Source: Favolaschia claudopus (taxonomy: Eukaryota > Basidiomycota > Agaricomycetes > Agaricales > Mycenaceae). From it: 64,000 bases of DNA. The stretch covers positions 372,001-436,000 of the forward strand of contig JAWWNJ010000055.1 in the NCBI GenBank assembly GCA_037176885.1, in the 5' to 3' direction. The position numbers were made by a program, and so were the translations under genes. The notes under the pieces are model-generated. The model saw only the letters and a list, made by a program, of their open reading frames with translations. It did no database searches and was not told where the DNA came from. The number at the start of each line of letters is the position of its first letter. Positions within the stretch are counted from its first letter, which is position 1. Below are positions 1 through 11,170 of the stretch, one piece after another.

Positions 1-2324
1 TTCAACTTGTGTACAAAGTTGTGACCGACAACATTGGTCTACGAATCAAGACAGAAGTAATGGATGTGTGGATGAAGCAGATGTACGGACGTCGATCTGC
101 TATTTCAGACTTTGACCTGACATGGAAGCAGGCGAGACAATCATCAAGCTGACGCTTACTATGATATTGTGTTGAAAAAACGAATAATCCGGTCTTGGAA
201 AACTGCTCGAGACCGGATACGAGTACGATCTTTCTTATCATTAACTGTTCTATGGTTGACTTCTTCCTAGTCCCTGGAAAACCGTGCCGCTGCACATGAA
301 CGTCTTCAAGACCGTCGTTTATTGCATGTCATATATATGATCATGAGGGCTCGTTATCAGAAGCGGAGGCTCGAAGCCATCGCCGATTCTGGACGTTTGA
401 AAGAGGCCTGGGCAATATGGAAGACACGGATGAAGCAGCAAAGAAATCTTGGAGGTGAACTTGCAACTCTTTTCGGCCTTGACTCTCTTTTGATCTCCTC
501 GGAAAGAAACCGCTCTTTCGTTTTCTCTGCGAACGGACTCCCCATTGGCTAAAGCAGCCCTTCAAAGATGGCGCCAAGCTTATTCGGTTCACAAAAATCT
601 GGACACGGTAGCTGTATTTCACTACTCTAAATCTTTGCTGCGCAGGGCCTCGCTGGCGTGGCGGATCACGCTACACAATAAACACAACTCAATGAGCAAG
701 GCGCGAGCCGTAGACAATTTTTTGGTGACGCGCTCTGCCTGGAATCAGCTGCGGGCAAAATTTGCGGAGCGAAGGCGAGAGCATGCTCTGAAAGCACTCG
801 AGTTACGCAGGATGCGCAATATATTCTGTGGTATGGCCATTTGCTTTCGTTGCATCTTCTTTTTCATTTTCAAACAGAGTGGTTCGAGCGTGCTAGTCGG
901 CGAAGGGCGCAGAGGTTTGCAGAGCGCCGTATTCAGGCCAACCTTAGACAGGTCAGTGCTACAACTGCGATCTGTACCGACTTCTTACAATGCATGCACA
1001 GCGGATCCTGGCCTTCTCGTTGGCAAGGTGGACAAATCGCACCATTGAAGTGAAAAATCGAGAATTGCAGGCCACGATAGATCTCGATACTCGTTTGATC
1101 AAATTTGCATTCAAGAAATGGAGGCTTGCCCACGCTCACCATGCCTTCGTTGATGGTCTAATGGAGAGTTATACATTAGTCAAGCGAGAAGGTATGCACT
1201 CTCTTCGTAAAGCCCTTGACCATATCTCTCAAGTCCGTTAGATCTACTGAAAAAGACTTTCCATCGATGGCTTTCCGCGACAAGGACGGCTCGCCATCGG
1301 CGTCTGACCCTGGACCGGAAGGAATCCGAAATGGAGTTTGGCTACCTCTCTGTAGCCTGGGACAAGTGGAGAGAGCGCTTCAGGGAACAACGATTGCAGC
1401 CCATTGTACGTTGTCAATCCAACAATGCGAATGAAACCAACTGACGTTCTTAGGAATACGACGTTATCCTGCAAACCCACAAAAATATGCTCACTCGGAC
1501 GTTTAGATTATGGTATTCCAAAACCAAGGTGGGACTCATAGGTCGTTCTTGAAATATATATGCCTACTTACTGCCGCAGTCTTTGCCTGCGATCCGCTTC
1601 AATGCTTCCCGGATCAAACGAGTTCAGAACCGTTGCTGGAAAATTTGGCGAGAAGCTCTGCCTCGTGCATTACAAATAAAGACCGCACGAGAAATGGAGA
1701 AAATGATTGTCCTCAGTAGGCGACGTCTTCTAACGAGAGCTCAGAAATCTGACATACAGTACAGCGAAGTTCTTTGACAAGTGGCTTCAAGCTCATCGTA
1801 CCAAAGTAGCGCTCAAAGCTGTTGCGTAAGCCTAAATATACGAGGTCCCTGTCTTTCGAATACTGATAAATCGTGGCAGTCGTGCAAGATATCTGCGTCT
1901 TCCTCCGCCTCCGGTCCGGTCAACTCCCAACTCAAAGGTCCATGCCGCGACACCGATAACATCCCGGAGTTTGTTCCCTCGGAGAGTAGTTAAAGCGCAG
2001 GAACAGACGAGCGAAGACGAAGAGGAACCGAAACCGGGGCCGAGTTGGCGTCGGGGGAATCCTGCGGGTCCAAAGAGTTTTCGCTCTGAGAGCCCCCCGC
2101 GACGGTCACAGTCGAGATTTTCGATCCCTGGCACCCGCGCGTCTAGCCCTGCCCGTTCGACATTTGGGTTGCGCCCGAGCCGGGATTCGACAGTTACCCC
2201 CACGCGACCTGCAAGCTCCGTCACAGCAGAGGTCAAACCCAGCAGCCTATTGCGCGAGTTTCGTCAGCTTCAACGGAGACCAAAAAGTCCGTCAGAACAC
2301 TCACGCAGAACAGAACCGCCTTAA
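1..2324 (+). CDS. SFI1: SFI1-like spindle pole body / centrin-binding repeat protein, 5' end missing
   Basis: The gene enters from the left edge, so its N-terminus and start are outside the window. The visible exons encode degenerate repeats of about 25-35 residues with a buried tryptophan and basic flanks, such as AFKKWRLAHA, ALQRWRQAYS, IRSWKTARD, EAWAIWKTRM and SAWNQLRAKF. This is the hallmark of Sfi1, the long alpha-helical protein that lines up centrins on the spindle pole body half-bridge and is needed for its duplication. The tail, from about 1971 on, is Ser/Pro/Arg-rich and probably disordered, ending RRTEPP before TAA at 2322. The reading frame changes several times over short intervals, which is consistent with many small introns. 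Family call is firm from the repeats; individual splice sites are uncertain. Confidence 0.75.
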
Positions 2325-2453
2325 CATATGTCATGCATTCCGCCGTATTTATTGCTTATTTTATTGCCATTGTATGTTATGCATCATGCATCTGTTGTCG
2401 TCGCAAGTGTACCCCAAGATAAGTAGCTCAATCCCAAGGGATTGAACCAGTGG

Positions 2454-2730
2454 TCATGAGTTGCGGTAATATTGCCATCCCACCCAGTTCGCAATGACGA
2501 AATAGGCTGTTGTTGGGATGAGAAAAATCCCAACGTACTTGTAGTGCGTATCCAGGGCAAGCACGTCCAGAATCTGAACGAATTTGTGGATGAGTGATGA
2601 ATTTACAGCTGAGGCTAAACGGCCGCACAAAAATGCCAGTCAGAGGCAAAAAGGCGCTAAAGAGAATAGCATAGCTTGCAACGCAGAACAGCAACAGAAA
2701 CAGGAGCAACACAACGGACTCTGAGTCCAT
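2454..2730 (-). CDS. Small two-exon membrane protein, PIG-Y-like subunit of GPI-GlcNAc transferase
   Basis: Two exons separated by an intron at 2574-2628 give a protein of about 73 residues. Exon 1 is a strongly hydrophobic helix (MDSESVVLLLFLLLF onwards). Exon 2 starts ILDVLALDTHYKYVG and carries a second membrane helix ending in WVGWQYYRNS. Length, two-helix layout and the Trp-Gly...Tyr-Arg-Asn end resemble PIG-Y, the small ER subunit of the complex that adds GlcNAc to phosphatidylinositol in the first step of GPI-anchor synthesis. No catalytic residues are expected in this family. The gene is divergent from the coiled-coil gene at 2820, with only about 90 bp between start codons. DPM2 and other two-helix ER proteins are the main alternatives. 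The family is inferred from length, topology and C-terminal pattern. Confidence 0.55.
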
Positions 2731-2756
2731 TTGCTGTGGTTGCTGGAAGGTGAGGA

Positions 2757-2788
2757 TGTGACATCCGGGAATGTGACTTGAATGTGAC
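2757..2788. promoter_or_regulatory. Triple TGTGAC motif in a divergent promoter
   Basis: TGTGAC occurs at 2757-2762, 2772-2777 and 2783-2788, all in the same orientation, within the roughly 90 bp between the divergent start codons at 2730 and 2820. The spacing is 15 and 11 bp. The factor is unknown; a regulatory role is inferred from clustering and position only. Confidence 0.3.
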
Positions 2789-2819
2789 ACCAATATTGGA
2801 CTTGGCCGGTACGACCACT

Positions 2820-3372
2820 ATGTCGGAAGCGCCCATGGATCCAACACCCAACGAACAACGCGAACAACGCCCGGACGATGACAGACCTACAGCTCAGCAG
2901 TACGCTGCTGATTCCTCCGTCGAACCCCCTCAAGAAGCGGCCGGGTTTGTATCCGTCGGCCGTTTCTCGAACCTAAACTTGACTCCGATTTATTGCAGAC
3001 GGTCAGAAGCCCGCTCCTCTTCGCCCGTTTTAGATCTTCCAGAGATACCAGGGGGGGATCTCGAATTTGACCTAGACTCGATTCTCAAGACGAAACCCGA
3101 CCCAGAGTAAGTGTTTTTGTTCCGTTGGCTCTATGACTTTAATGTTGTTCAGCTCTGAGAGGGTCAAGAAACGTGCGAGCAATGTGCTGAAGCTTTCGCA
3201 AGAGAATGAAAAGCTGAAGGAGGAGCTCAGGGTACTGTCTCAATTATCACGCTTTAAGCAATCAGTGACTAACTTTCACAAGGCAATGCAAGAGAGGTTG
3301 GAGAAGGCTGAAGCTCGGAGAGAACAGCTTGCAAGGAAACAACAACAGGTAGTGGAACCACCATCTAATTGA
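2820..3372 (+). CDS. Small acidic coiled-coil protein, unrecognised
   Basis: Start ATG at 2820 opens MSEAPMDPTPNEQREQR, a charged, Pro-rich N-terminus. The middle is acidic (LDLPEIPGGDLEFDLDSIL). After an intron at 3107-3153 comes a heptad-like segment, SQENEKLKEELR, followed by AMQERLEKAEARREQ and a Gln-rich end. The stretch from about 3230 to 3280 starts GTACTG, contains GACTAAC and ends CACAAG, and its length is a multiple of three. It is probably a further intron, and removing it makes the coiled coil continuous. No enzyme motif, signal peptide or membrane helix is visible. I do not recognise the family. Stop TGA is at 3370. Confidence 0.6.
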
Positions 3373-3647
3373 AGCGAACGAGCAGTAAACTAAGTGTATT
3401 ATTTTGATGTTTTATACCCCTTCACCGACCTGGATGAAACAATTGTGGAACGGATAACCACCGATGTTTATGGCTTTCAAGCTGAAGACTTGAGGAATAC
3501 ATGCATAGTCTTGCATCCGAGTCTGTTGAATTTCGAGGGCGGATATGCAATCGATAATTATACGCGGACTTTGAGTACAAATGGGAAATGACGTAACGGC
3601 TGCTTTAAAGTCCGTGTCTCCACCCGAGAATCTTCAACTCATCCACC

Positions 3648-5403
3648 ATGGCCAATCGTAGACCCAGTGAGCGGCGCCTTTCTTCAGACCGCAGAGGCTC
3701 TGGCATGTCCTCGCGTCGCCCGTCGATTGACCCATGGCGTCTTATCCCGATGGACAAGTACACTCATCATCGACCTCATCGATATTCGGCCTTGACCATA
3801 TCCCTTGCAGAGCTAGCCATATCAGCGGCTCTGATGATTTCAATGTCCTTTTTGTCGGTGCCGGGAACATAATGTTCGGTCTGTTTAGCACGTTTTATTT
3901 ACTTGTTAGACCGTATCTAACTCTTTCGCACAGGTTCCGATGAAGGCCCTTGGAACCATTCGTTCCGTTTCGAACAGTAGGTGTAGGACGTTACACCGAT
4001 AACACGATCTCACATCGATTGAAGCAAACTCGGCCGCCGTCTGAAGGTTGTTGCTCTCATTGACCCCGCGATCGAGCGCGCAACCGCGGTCTTGCAGAAA
4101 AAATGCGACTCCTTCGTCGTGTCCGCATATCAGGATACCCGCGTATTCAAAACTCTTGAGGACTTCGTCAAGAATATGTCTCCCAAGGACCGCCCTCGTG
4201 CCGTTATCGTCGGCAGCCCGCCTATGTTCCGCGGCACACTCATCCCTGGGCGCGATATTGAGATGCAGATCCTCAAGTTCTTTCCCGGTGTGGCCATGTT
4301 CATCGAGAAGCCCATTGCTACGGGCCCACACCACGAGATGGAGGATGGCTTCACGATCGCCAAAGCCATCTACGACTCCAAGACCATCTGCTCTGTCGGG
4401 TTCGCTTTCATGCTTTGATCTTGAGTGGAATACCCACTTCATGGCAGGTACATGCTGCGCTATCTAAAGGCAGTTCAGATGATGAAGCATATCATCGAAG
4501 AAAATAACTTGACCGTTATGGCCACTATCGCTCGCTATGCTTGTGCGTACGAGGCAATCGCAAAACCCGATTGGTGGGATAAGTCGAAAAGGTTTTTCTA
4601 ACGGCTATCCGCCTTCTATTGACTTTGCTCACCTATCCATTGCAGTGCTGGACCTGTCATCGAGCAGGGAACACATTTCTGCGACTTGTCTCGGTATTTC
4701 GGGGGTGAAGTTGATATCTCCACTGTCAACGCACATTCACTGGAGTGGGACGAGAACGCCGGACAGCTGTCGAAGATGACCGTTGATGAAACCAAGATTA
4801 CTCCAGAGAATAGGATTCCTCGTGTGACTTCTGCTACATGGTAATACCCCAGTCATCGCCTTGGGTCACGCTGAAATCTGCTCAGGAAATATGAAAGCGG
4901 AGCAGTTGGCAGCTTTACTCATGTTGTCGCTTTGCAAGGAACCAACTACAGCTGCGAGCTAGAAGTCTATGCGGATGGTTATTCTCTCAAGTGCATATCT
5001 ACATCATCCTGCTTAAATGGTAAAATTCACGCTATGCAGACTGGTGAATCCCTATGTCCAACCCACCCTCTACATGCGCAAGCCTGGGGATGACCACGAG
5101 CAGATGCTCACATTCCCTGACGACGACCCTTTCTTCTCTGAGGTTTCGAACTTGATTGATATTATCGAGGACATCGAAGAGGATCCGGAAGCAGCTCAAA
5201 TTCTGAGCACGTACGATGGTACGTTTTTTTTTTCATGTAAGACAGAACTGCTCTAACGCGCAGATCCTATTTCAGACGCTGTTAGAACCTATGAGCTCAC
5301 ATGGGCTATTCGTGAAGCAACAGAGCGTTCGCGGGCTGCCAAGCTCAAGGCCAGTAACGAAGCCGGTAAGGCTCAGAGGGAAGCTGCAGCAGGGGGAGCT
5401 TAG
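3648..5403 (+). CDS. Gfo/Idh/MocA-family NAD(P)-dependent oxidoreductase
   Basis: ATG at 3648 has a good context (CCACCATGG). Exon 1 encodes a basic Ser/Arg-rich leader. An intron at 3758-3810 joins it to DFNVLFVGAGNIMFG, the glycine-rich Rossmann turn that binds the nicotinamide cofactor. Further on come VALIDPAIERA, the signature FIEKPIATG with the Glu-Lys-Pro triad of this family, VGYMLRYLKAV, and the substrate-domain segment IEQGTHFCDLSRYFGG. Several introns of about 50 nt interrupt the gene. The product is about 430 residues and ends near EAGKAQREAAAGGA. Such enzymes oxidise or reduce sugars, inositols or related alcohols; the substrate cannot be read from the sequence. It lacks a clear targeting signal and is probably cytosolic. 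Confidence 0.85.
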
Positions 5404-5490
5404 ATGTGCACGACGACTCGACCACAAAAACATACAAAGTGTATCACTAGATAGAAACGAATGATTTGACAACGAATGACTGCAAGCAAA

Positions 5491-6366
5491 TCATTCCTTG
5501 TTGCCGCTTCTCTCTTCAAGCTTTCGCCGTCTCTCAATTTTGTCTTTCTCGCGTTTGGCCTGCGCATGCCATTCTTCTTCGAGATGAGATTTCAGCGCCG
5601 GAATGTTCTTCATGCCGGTATTGCAGCGCCAACAAGCCAAATCCCCCTTGAGCATGGGCTCGTAATGCTTGGGGTCAAGTTTGGCCATCTATAGCCAGAC
5701 ACGAGAATTGGAATCGAGAACGTTCCGGGCAATGAAAGTGAAAGGAGGGTACAACAACGACATACCGACTTGTAATACGAGTCTTCGGCGTCAAACCACG
5801 ATAATACCTCGTCGATATCCAGAAAGAAGCCGAGTTTGGGATGAAAAGAGTTGTAGTGTTTTTTGTTCTTCATGCGGTCTGACAAAAGATCGTCCGAGAG
5901 AACATGTAGATGGAGGTGCCTAATGTCGATGAGTCCAATGTCAACGACGATATGGCTGAACTCAAGATACGTCATGGACGGTGCACCGTGAAAGCCTGTC
6001 CAGATACCCCACTTGAACCCGTAGCGGTTCATCATCTCCTCCTCGATTTCTTTGTGGAGGCATTTCGCCTCCTCGTGGAGTGCAGTGATTACCTGTTTGG
6101 CGCGCGCTTTGTCGCCGAGCAGTGTGCGGAGGTCGGAGAGCTCGGATACGGTATATGGCTCTTGGACGCGCGGGAGGATGAGGAAGTGGAAGATCGCTTT
6201 GGGAGGTTGAGAAATAATACGCGTACGCGTCTCATTTGTTCTATCTGGTACCTTTGGGAAACGCGTCGTAAATGGTCAGAGACGTCTGGCTATGGGAGAA
6301 TAGGATGGAAGGCGGGATTTTCGCGGGATTCGTTGTAGCATATGTCCGTAAGACCGTCAACGCCAT
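5491..6366 (-). CDS. HNT3: Aprataxin-like DNA 5'-adenylate hydrolase (HNT3)
   Basis: Start at 6366 gives MALTVLRTYATTNPAKI, then ILFSHSQTSLTIYDAFPK joined across an intron at 6197-6251 to AIFHFLILPR. The catalytic histidine triad HLHLHV follows a second intron. The C-terminal exon starts MAKLDPKHYEPMLKG and carries the zinc-binding CWRCNTGM...SHLEEEWH element typical of the aprataxin C2HE finger. Hnt3/aprataxin removes AMP left on DNA 5' ends by failed ligation, so it is a nuclear single-strand-break repair enzyme. The N-terminal FHA domain of animal aprataxin is absent, as in the fungal proteins. Three ACGCGT hexamers lie in exon 1 and intron 1 (6219-6266). The gene is complete, at about 230 residues. 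Confidence 0.92.
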
Positions 6367-6469
6367 GGTCGAAGGAAAGTAACGATTCGGGTCACAGCCG
6401 CCCCCTGTGTTGAAAACAGGCAGTTACTGTACGTCTATAGAAGGTACATCACACGAAGACTCGGCTGTA

Positions 6470-7358
6470 TCAACCTCGGTATGTTAGTTTCCATAGCTCA
6501 ACTGCATCCCAGTCATCCTTTGTCCATTTGAATCCAATTTTACTCAGGGCCTTGGAGACCTTGTGTTGGGGTATGCGTTGTACCACGAATCTCCATTTGC
6601 TTTTGGCTTCCTCCAATGTCCGATCAGTCAGAGCGGGATCCCGCCGCTCGAGGCAGATGAATATCGTAGGTGAACGGGGATATGAGGACGCGGAGAGCGA
6701 GAATATGCAAAGAGCATGGAGTGTCCTTTGAAATGAATGGGTAAACAATTTCGATGGGTTACGGGGACCGTCCTACTGTAAGAACGGGGTGACAAGCTCG
6801 GAGGAATAGATTGTGTCCGCTGTTACGATGAGGTCCAGCCCTTGATCGAGTTGCGGCAGCCTTGAGCTTGTAGAGGCCGGAGGGGTAAGGGTGGGAGAGG
6901 CAATGATGGTTTCGTGATCCCACAACCAAGAATTCGGAGAAACTGTCCAGTCCAGTTCGCGTACGAGAATGTTGCCGGAACCCGGGGGTAGCTGTGAGAT
7001 ATTGTTCTCGATATTTTTTTCAAGACAGCGAGAGATGACCCAAGGTAAGTCGGTTGCGGTGACATTACAGCCCAAGCGCGCGATAGCCAACGCCGTGAGA
7101 CCGATTCCGCTGCCTAGCTCGATGGCATGCATTCCTGAGTTGTGAGAGGGCTCGCAAGAGAACTAGCGGAGAGAGATGAAGCCGTTCACCTGGCTTGGGG
7201 ACGGCGAAATGGGTGAGGTAGGCAGAAAGACACTGAGCGCCGAGCCAAAGAGCGGTGCCATTTGAATGCCCGTCATCGGACTGGGCGAGATGGAAAAGAG
7301 AGGTAGCAAGGGGACAAGGGAGGACCTTTGAATCCTTCGTTGAAGAAGCTGGTAACAT
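6470..7358 (-). CDS. Protein-lysine methyltransferase-like protein (METTL21/EFM family)
   Basis: A seven-beta-strand methyltransferase. ALWLGAQCLSAYL precedes the SAM-binding motif I (AIELGSGIGLTALAIARLG), then the motif II region NVTATDLPWV, and LDLIVTADTIYSSEL, which matches the Asp-x-x-Tyr post-I region of the METTL21/EFM group that methylates lysines of elongation factors and chaperones. The last exon ends DAVELWKLTYRG. Three exons are visible, with introns just before the SAM motif and after FLQ. The start at 7358 is the first ATG after an in-frame stop, but the usual N-terminal segment of the family is short here, so a small upstream exon may be missing. The target protein is unknown. 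Divergent from the RhoGEF gene. Confidence 0.7.
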
Positions 7359-7479
7359 ATTTAGGCTCGTTTCAATAATCGTTCAGATCACAAGAGTGGC
7401 AACATAACATTGACATACAGTACGCACAGCCACCAGATAGTACAAGGGTCTCCGGTTGGCGCGTGCGTTGTTGCCGCCC

Positions 7480-7497
7480 GTCGTCGTCGTCGTCGTC
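7480..7497. repeat. (GTC)6 microsatellite
   Basis: Six uninterrupted GTC units lie between the divergent starts of the methyltransferase-like gene and the RhoGEF gene, about 50 bp before the RhoGEF ATG at 7545. Confidence 0.9.
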
Positions 7498-7544
7498 TAT
7501 CTCGTCCTGACCCAACGAGGGTATACCAAGGTGTACTATTCCCC

Positions 7545-10500
7545 ATGAAGGCCTTCTTCTCCCGCCTCCACATCGGCAGCAGCACAAAGGAAAAGGACCG
7601 CGAAAGTCCCATTCTCCAGAAGGAAAAGTTTCCGCCTTTACGCCAATGGCCGCCTCCAGAGTCCGTCCAGCGCTCGACCTCCACACCCACCTCCTTCACT
7701 TCCACCCCCTTCAAACCTCTTCCAGAGCTTGTACCTACTTACACCTCAAAGACCCAGGACGATCATTCATCATCTTCCACATCCACACCAACACCACCCT
7801 ATTCTTCCCCAACACCCACTCCCTCCCGCACTGATGGCGCCGCTTCTCCTTCACCCGCTCGCAATGGTGCTGCTTCTCCGCTTCCTGCTCGTTCAAATTC
7901 TCCCCGCGCAGAGCCCGACTCGGCCGGCAGGAGTTCGCGGAAAACAAACACAAGTGTGGCTACCGCCACTGCCAGTGACGTCCAGAAAAAGGTTGCTTTT
8001 AGATCTCCTCCACCAACACCGTCAAATCTCGATCGCACCTTGCCTGAGGCGCCTGGAAGCACTACAGCCTCGGGCGTGCCTTTGAAAACTTCCGTAACAC
8101 GTTTTCAGGCTGTTCACGGCAAGGAACCTCGTGGTTCTACTTCAACGGGCGCGTCTTCCTCCAGAACGGACGTTGCCTCTTCGGCAGGCAAAACGGCAGT
8201 CAAGTCGACTTCCACCCGCACCACATCCCCCTACCTCCAAAAGGTCGGCGAGGCTGGTTCCAGCCAATCTCTACGATCCGGAACGCCTTACTCCTCAATG
8301 TCCAATAACACCAGCGGCAGCCGTATACTGGCTGCCCAGTCGTGGAGTGAGGTCACAGAGGAAGACCTTGTATCCAACCTTGGATCGCGAGAACGCACGC
8401 GACAAGAGGTTTTGTTTGAAATCATATCAAGCGAAGAGAGGTATGTGAATCAACAGACCCGTTTTTGACGAAGCTCAAACATTGCTCAAGATACGTTCAA
8501 GAGCTTATTAAAATGAAAGATACTTTCATCGACCCACTCCTGCATCCGTATTCTGCTCCCACACCCCAACTATCTTCCACTCCCAATCTCGATTTCGATT
8601 ACTATCGCGCAGAGTCGCCTGCGGAATCCAATGACCACTTACCGCCGATCGCAGCTCGATTTATGTCACCCAGTCCAACTATCCCTCCGCCCGATACTCC
8701 TCCGAGTTCGCACAAAGATACTACGCCCAACATCGATGGGGAGTCACTCGACACGGACGAGGAAGATGAGGGTGGAGACCAAATGGGAAAAGGCTACGGG
8801 GCTGGCCGTCAGGGCCAACTTGCGAAGCAAAATCATCCTCGGTCACCATATCGCTCAACTGTGACCAAGCCTGGAGGCAAATCAGTTCCATTCCCTAGCC
8901 GGTCGCACCATTCCTTACCGCCTCCGCCTCGCAATGCCCAGCTCAATGGATCCACCCATTCCCTCGGTCGACAGTCTTCTGTTGTTGAGCGAGAGCGGAA
9001 CTACAGCCAGGGGCAAACTCCGGTCGTTGATAGAAAGGGCAGTACCCCCAAGCCCGGTATGCTGCGCAAGTTCAAGAAGAGTCAAACGACCAGTGATAAC
9101 ATACTCGGTGTTGCCGTCGCGCCTCATCAATTACCCGATGACCTGCGAATATGCTTGGAAGTAGTCGATAGTGGAGTGTTCGATGGTCACCGGCGACTTT
9201 CGGAGGCTCTGAAGAAGCGGTATGATGACCAGTTCCCTCTGGTTCGTTCACTGGCCGACGTTTTCGTGTCCAATGTAAATCCGTCTTATATTGATCCGTT
9301 GACAACGTTGCTGACTTTGTTTCCCACAAGTCCGATATCTTCCAGGGCTACGCGACATACGTGCTTCATTTGGAACGCGCCCTGGAGCAGGTCGATGATG
9401 CTCTTTCAAACGTCTCGAACAAAAAGCCGAAAAAGCAGGATGTTGGCGAGTGGCAAAAAGTGTGCAAGGTCCTTCAAAAACTTGAAGAAAATGCCAGCGA
9501 AAAGGGCGAAACGGGTCTGGCTATCACCCTTTCGAAGCCGTTCCAGCGTCTCTTGAAATACCCCCTTCTGTTTCAAAATCTGCTCTTCCACACCGATCCG
9601 AGTACTTTCGAGTACGAAAGCACGTTGCAGATGGTTGCCGAGGTAGAAACGATTGTGCGAAGTATTGAGGACGAGAAGATTCAGAAGGAAGAGCGCGATA
9701 AGACGCGAGATGTTTTCGCACGAATTGAGGGGCTGGACAAAGTCAGGCAGCTGGCATTGCCTAAACCTTCGCGGGTTCTTATAGAAGAACGCCAATATAC
9801 CCCACCAGGCGGCAGTGGTCTGAGCTCGCCCCCAAAATCCTCCTCGCCACCACCTGCCATGAATAACAGCAAGGGCGTTAGAGGGAAGTCGTCGTTCAAA
9901 CGCCTCAGCGACGTATTGCATACCGGATCAAGTATCGGAGGCAAGAAAGATCTGTGGTTGGTGGTTTTCAACGACGTAGTGTTACAGTGCCAGCGTACAG
10001 GCACCACGTCGCTGCCCCTGGTCGCTGCTACGTACTCCCGAACAAACTCTCTACCTGAGCTTCAAGGCCGAACAAAATACGCTACCACTGGCCGCAGGAA
10101 CTCGCATACCAAGCCTCGTAATTTATACAAGTTTCTTAAGGTTGGATGAATTGTTCTGTTCTAGTTCGCATACTGATGCACTGGTAGATTGAGACTTGGG
10201 CGATCGGTGATGTTGTACAGCCAAGAGAAGGACTTGTTTCGATGGAAGAGTACGTGGATCGTTACTTTCCAGGAATTTGGACTCATCCCATGCAGTGTTG
10301 CACGTTCTCGAGCTCAGGTTCATCAGCCAAGAATTGTTCCGATGCCCGATGACGATGAGGAGCGCGAAATGGACTCGGATGACTCGGATCGAAAGAGCAA
10401 GATGAGCTTTTCCTACTGGGGCGCCGACAAAATCACTGTTCAGAAGCCTGTCATCAAGACTCGGACTGGCCCTGCGCCTCGGCGAGGTGGGGCTGGTTCT

Positions 10501-10893
10501 TCCTACGGACGGGAGTCGTCTGCCAACGCCAAATTCGGCACTCGTCTCGTATCTGGTGATTCGTCCCCTACTCCTCGACCCGCCAGTCGTCGAACAGCCG
10601 GCACACCTACTTCCCGTCGCCCCACCGCTACGGACGACAGCAATAGCAACTATGCGAAGTCGACCATCACACCTGCCCGCCCGGAGTGGAATAACAACAC
10701 TCGGTCCCCCGTTCCAGGGGCGACAGCTGTGAAGCCTCGCCCACGTAATATCTCGCAAACCAGTGCTGCGGTGAGCTCGACAAGACTTGCCAATGCGAAA
10801 GGGCTCGCATCGCCTGCTCCATCGGAAGATTCCGGGGTAGGCCTATACCGTCAAATGCTTGCCAAGGATCCGTCTCTAAATAATTCTACATGA
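7545..10893 (+). CDS. Dbl-homology RhoGEF with long disordered N-terminus and PH-like region
   Basis: ATG at 7545 opens MKAFFSRLHIGSSTK. About 280 residues of Ser/Thr/Pro-rich sequence precede the DH domain, which begins RQEVLFEIISSEERYVQEL, the usual start of Dbl homology domains. A Ser/Pro insert lies inside the DH domain (8540-9100). It then continues with LERALEQVDDALSNV, SKPFQRLLKYPLLFQNLL (the conserved DH helix) and a PH-like strand DLWLVVFNDVVLQCQ. The C-terminus is again Ser/Thr-rich and ends LAKDPSLNNST. Four introns are visible, one splitting ER|YV and one at the GTAAAT after VFVSN. It should activate a Rho-family GTPase such as Cdc42 or Rho1 in polarity or septation; the partner cannot be told. 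About 1,030 residues. Confidence 0.87.
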
Positions 10894-11170
10894 AGTGACG
10901 AAATTTGCTTTGCTTTAACATATACCTGGACCTCACGATATCGCTTACTTTATTATTGGTCAGTATTCATGCTTCTTCTCAGTACTTTCTACCTGCTTTG
11001 CATAGTTTCTCTCTCTAAGTCAAGACACAATACCACCTTCCTTTATAATACTTACGGCGTTCACGATTTATGATGAAAACCCTCGTTCGTTACTCCATCC
11101 AACTACGTATTTACTTTCTAGATATAGCTGTAAGTATCAACATGCGTCTCGCTCATTTTGGATTTCACAA

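Noticed and set aside
3394..3591. Plus-strand frame of 65 codons after the coiled-coil gene
   Set aside because: It begins at a non-ATG codon, has no splice partner and no family resemblance; it is more likely 3' UTR and spacer.
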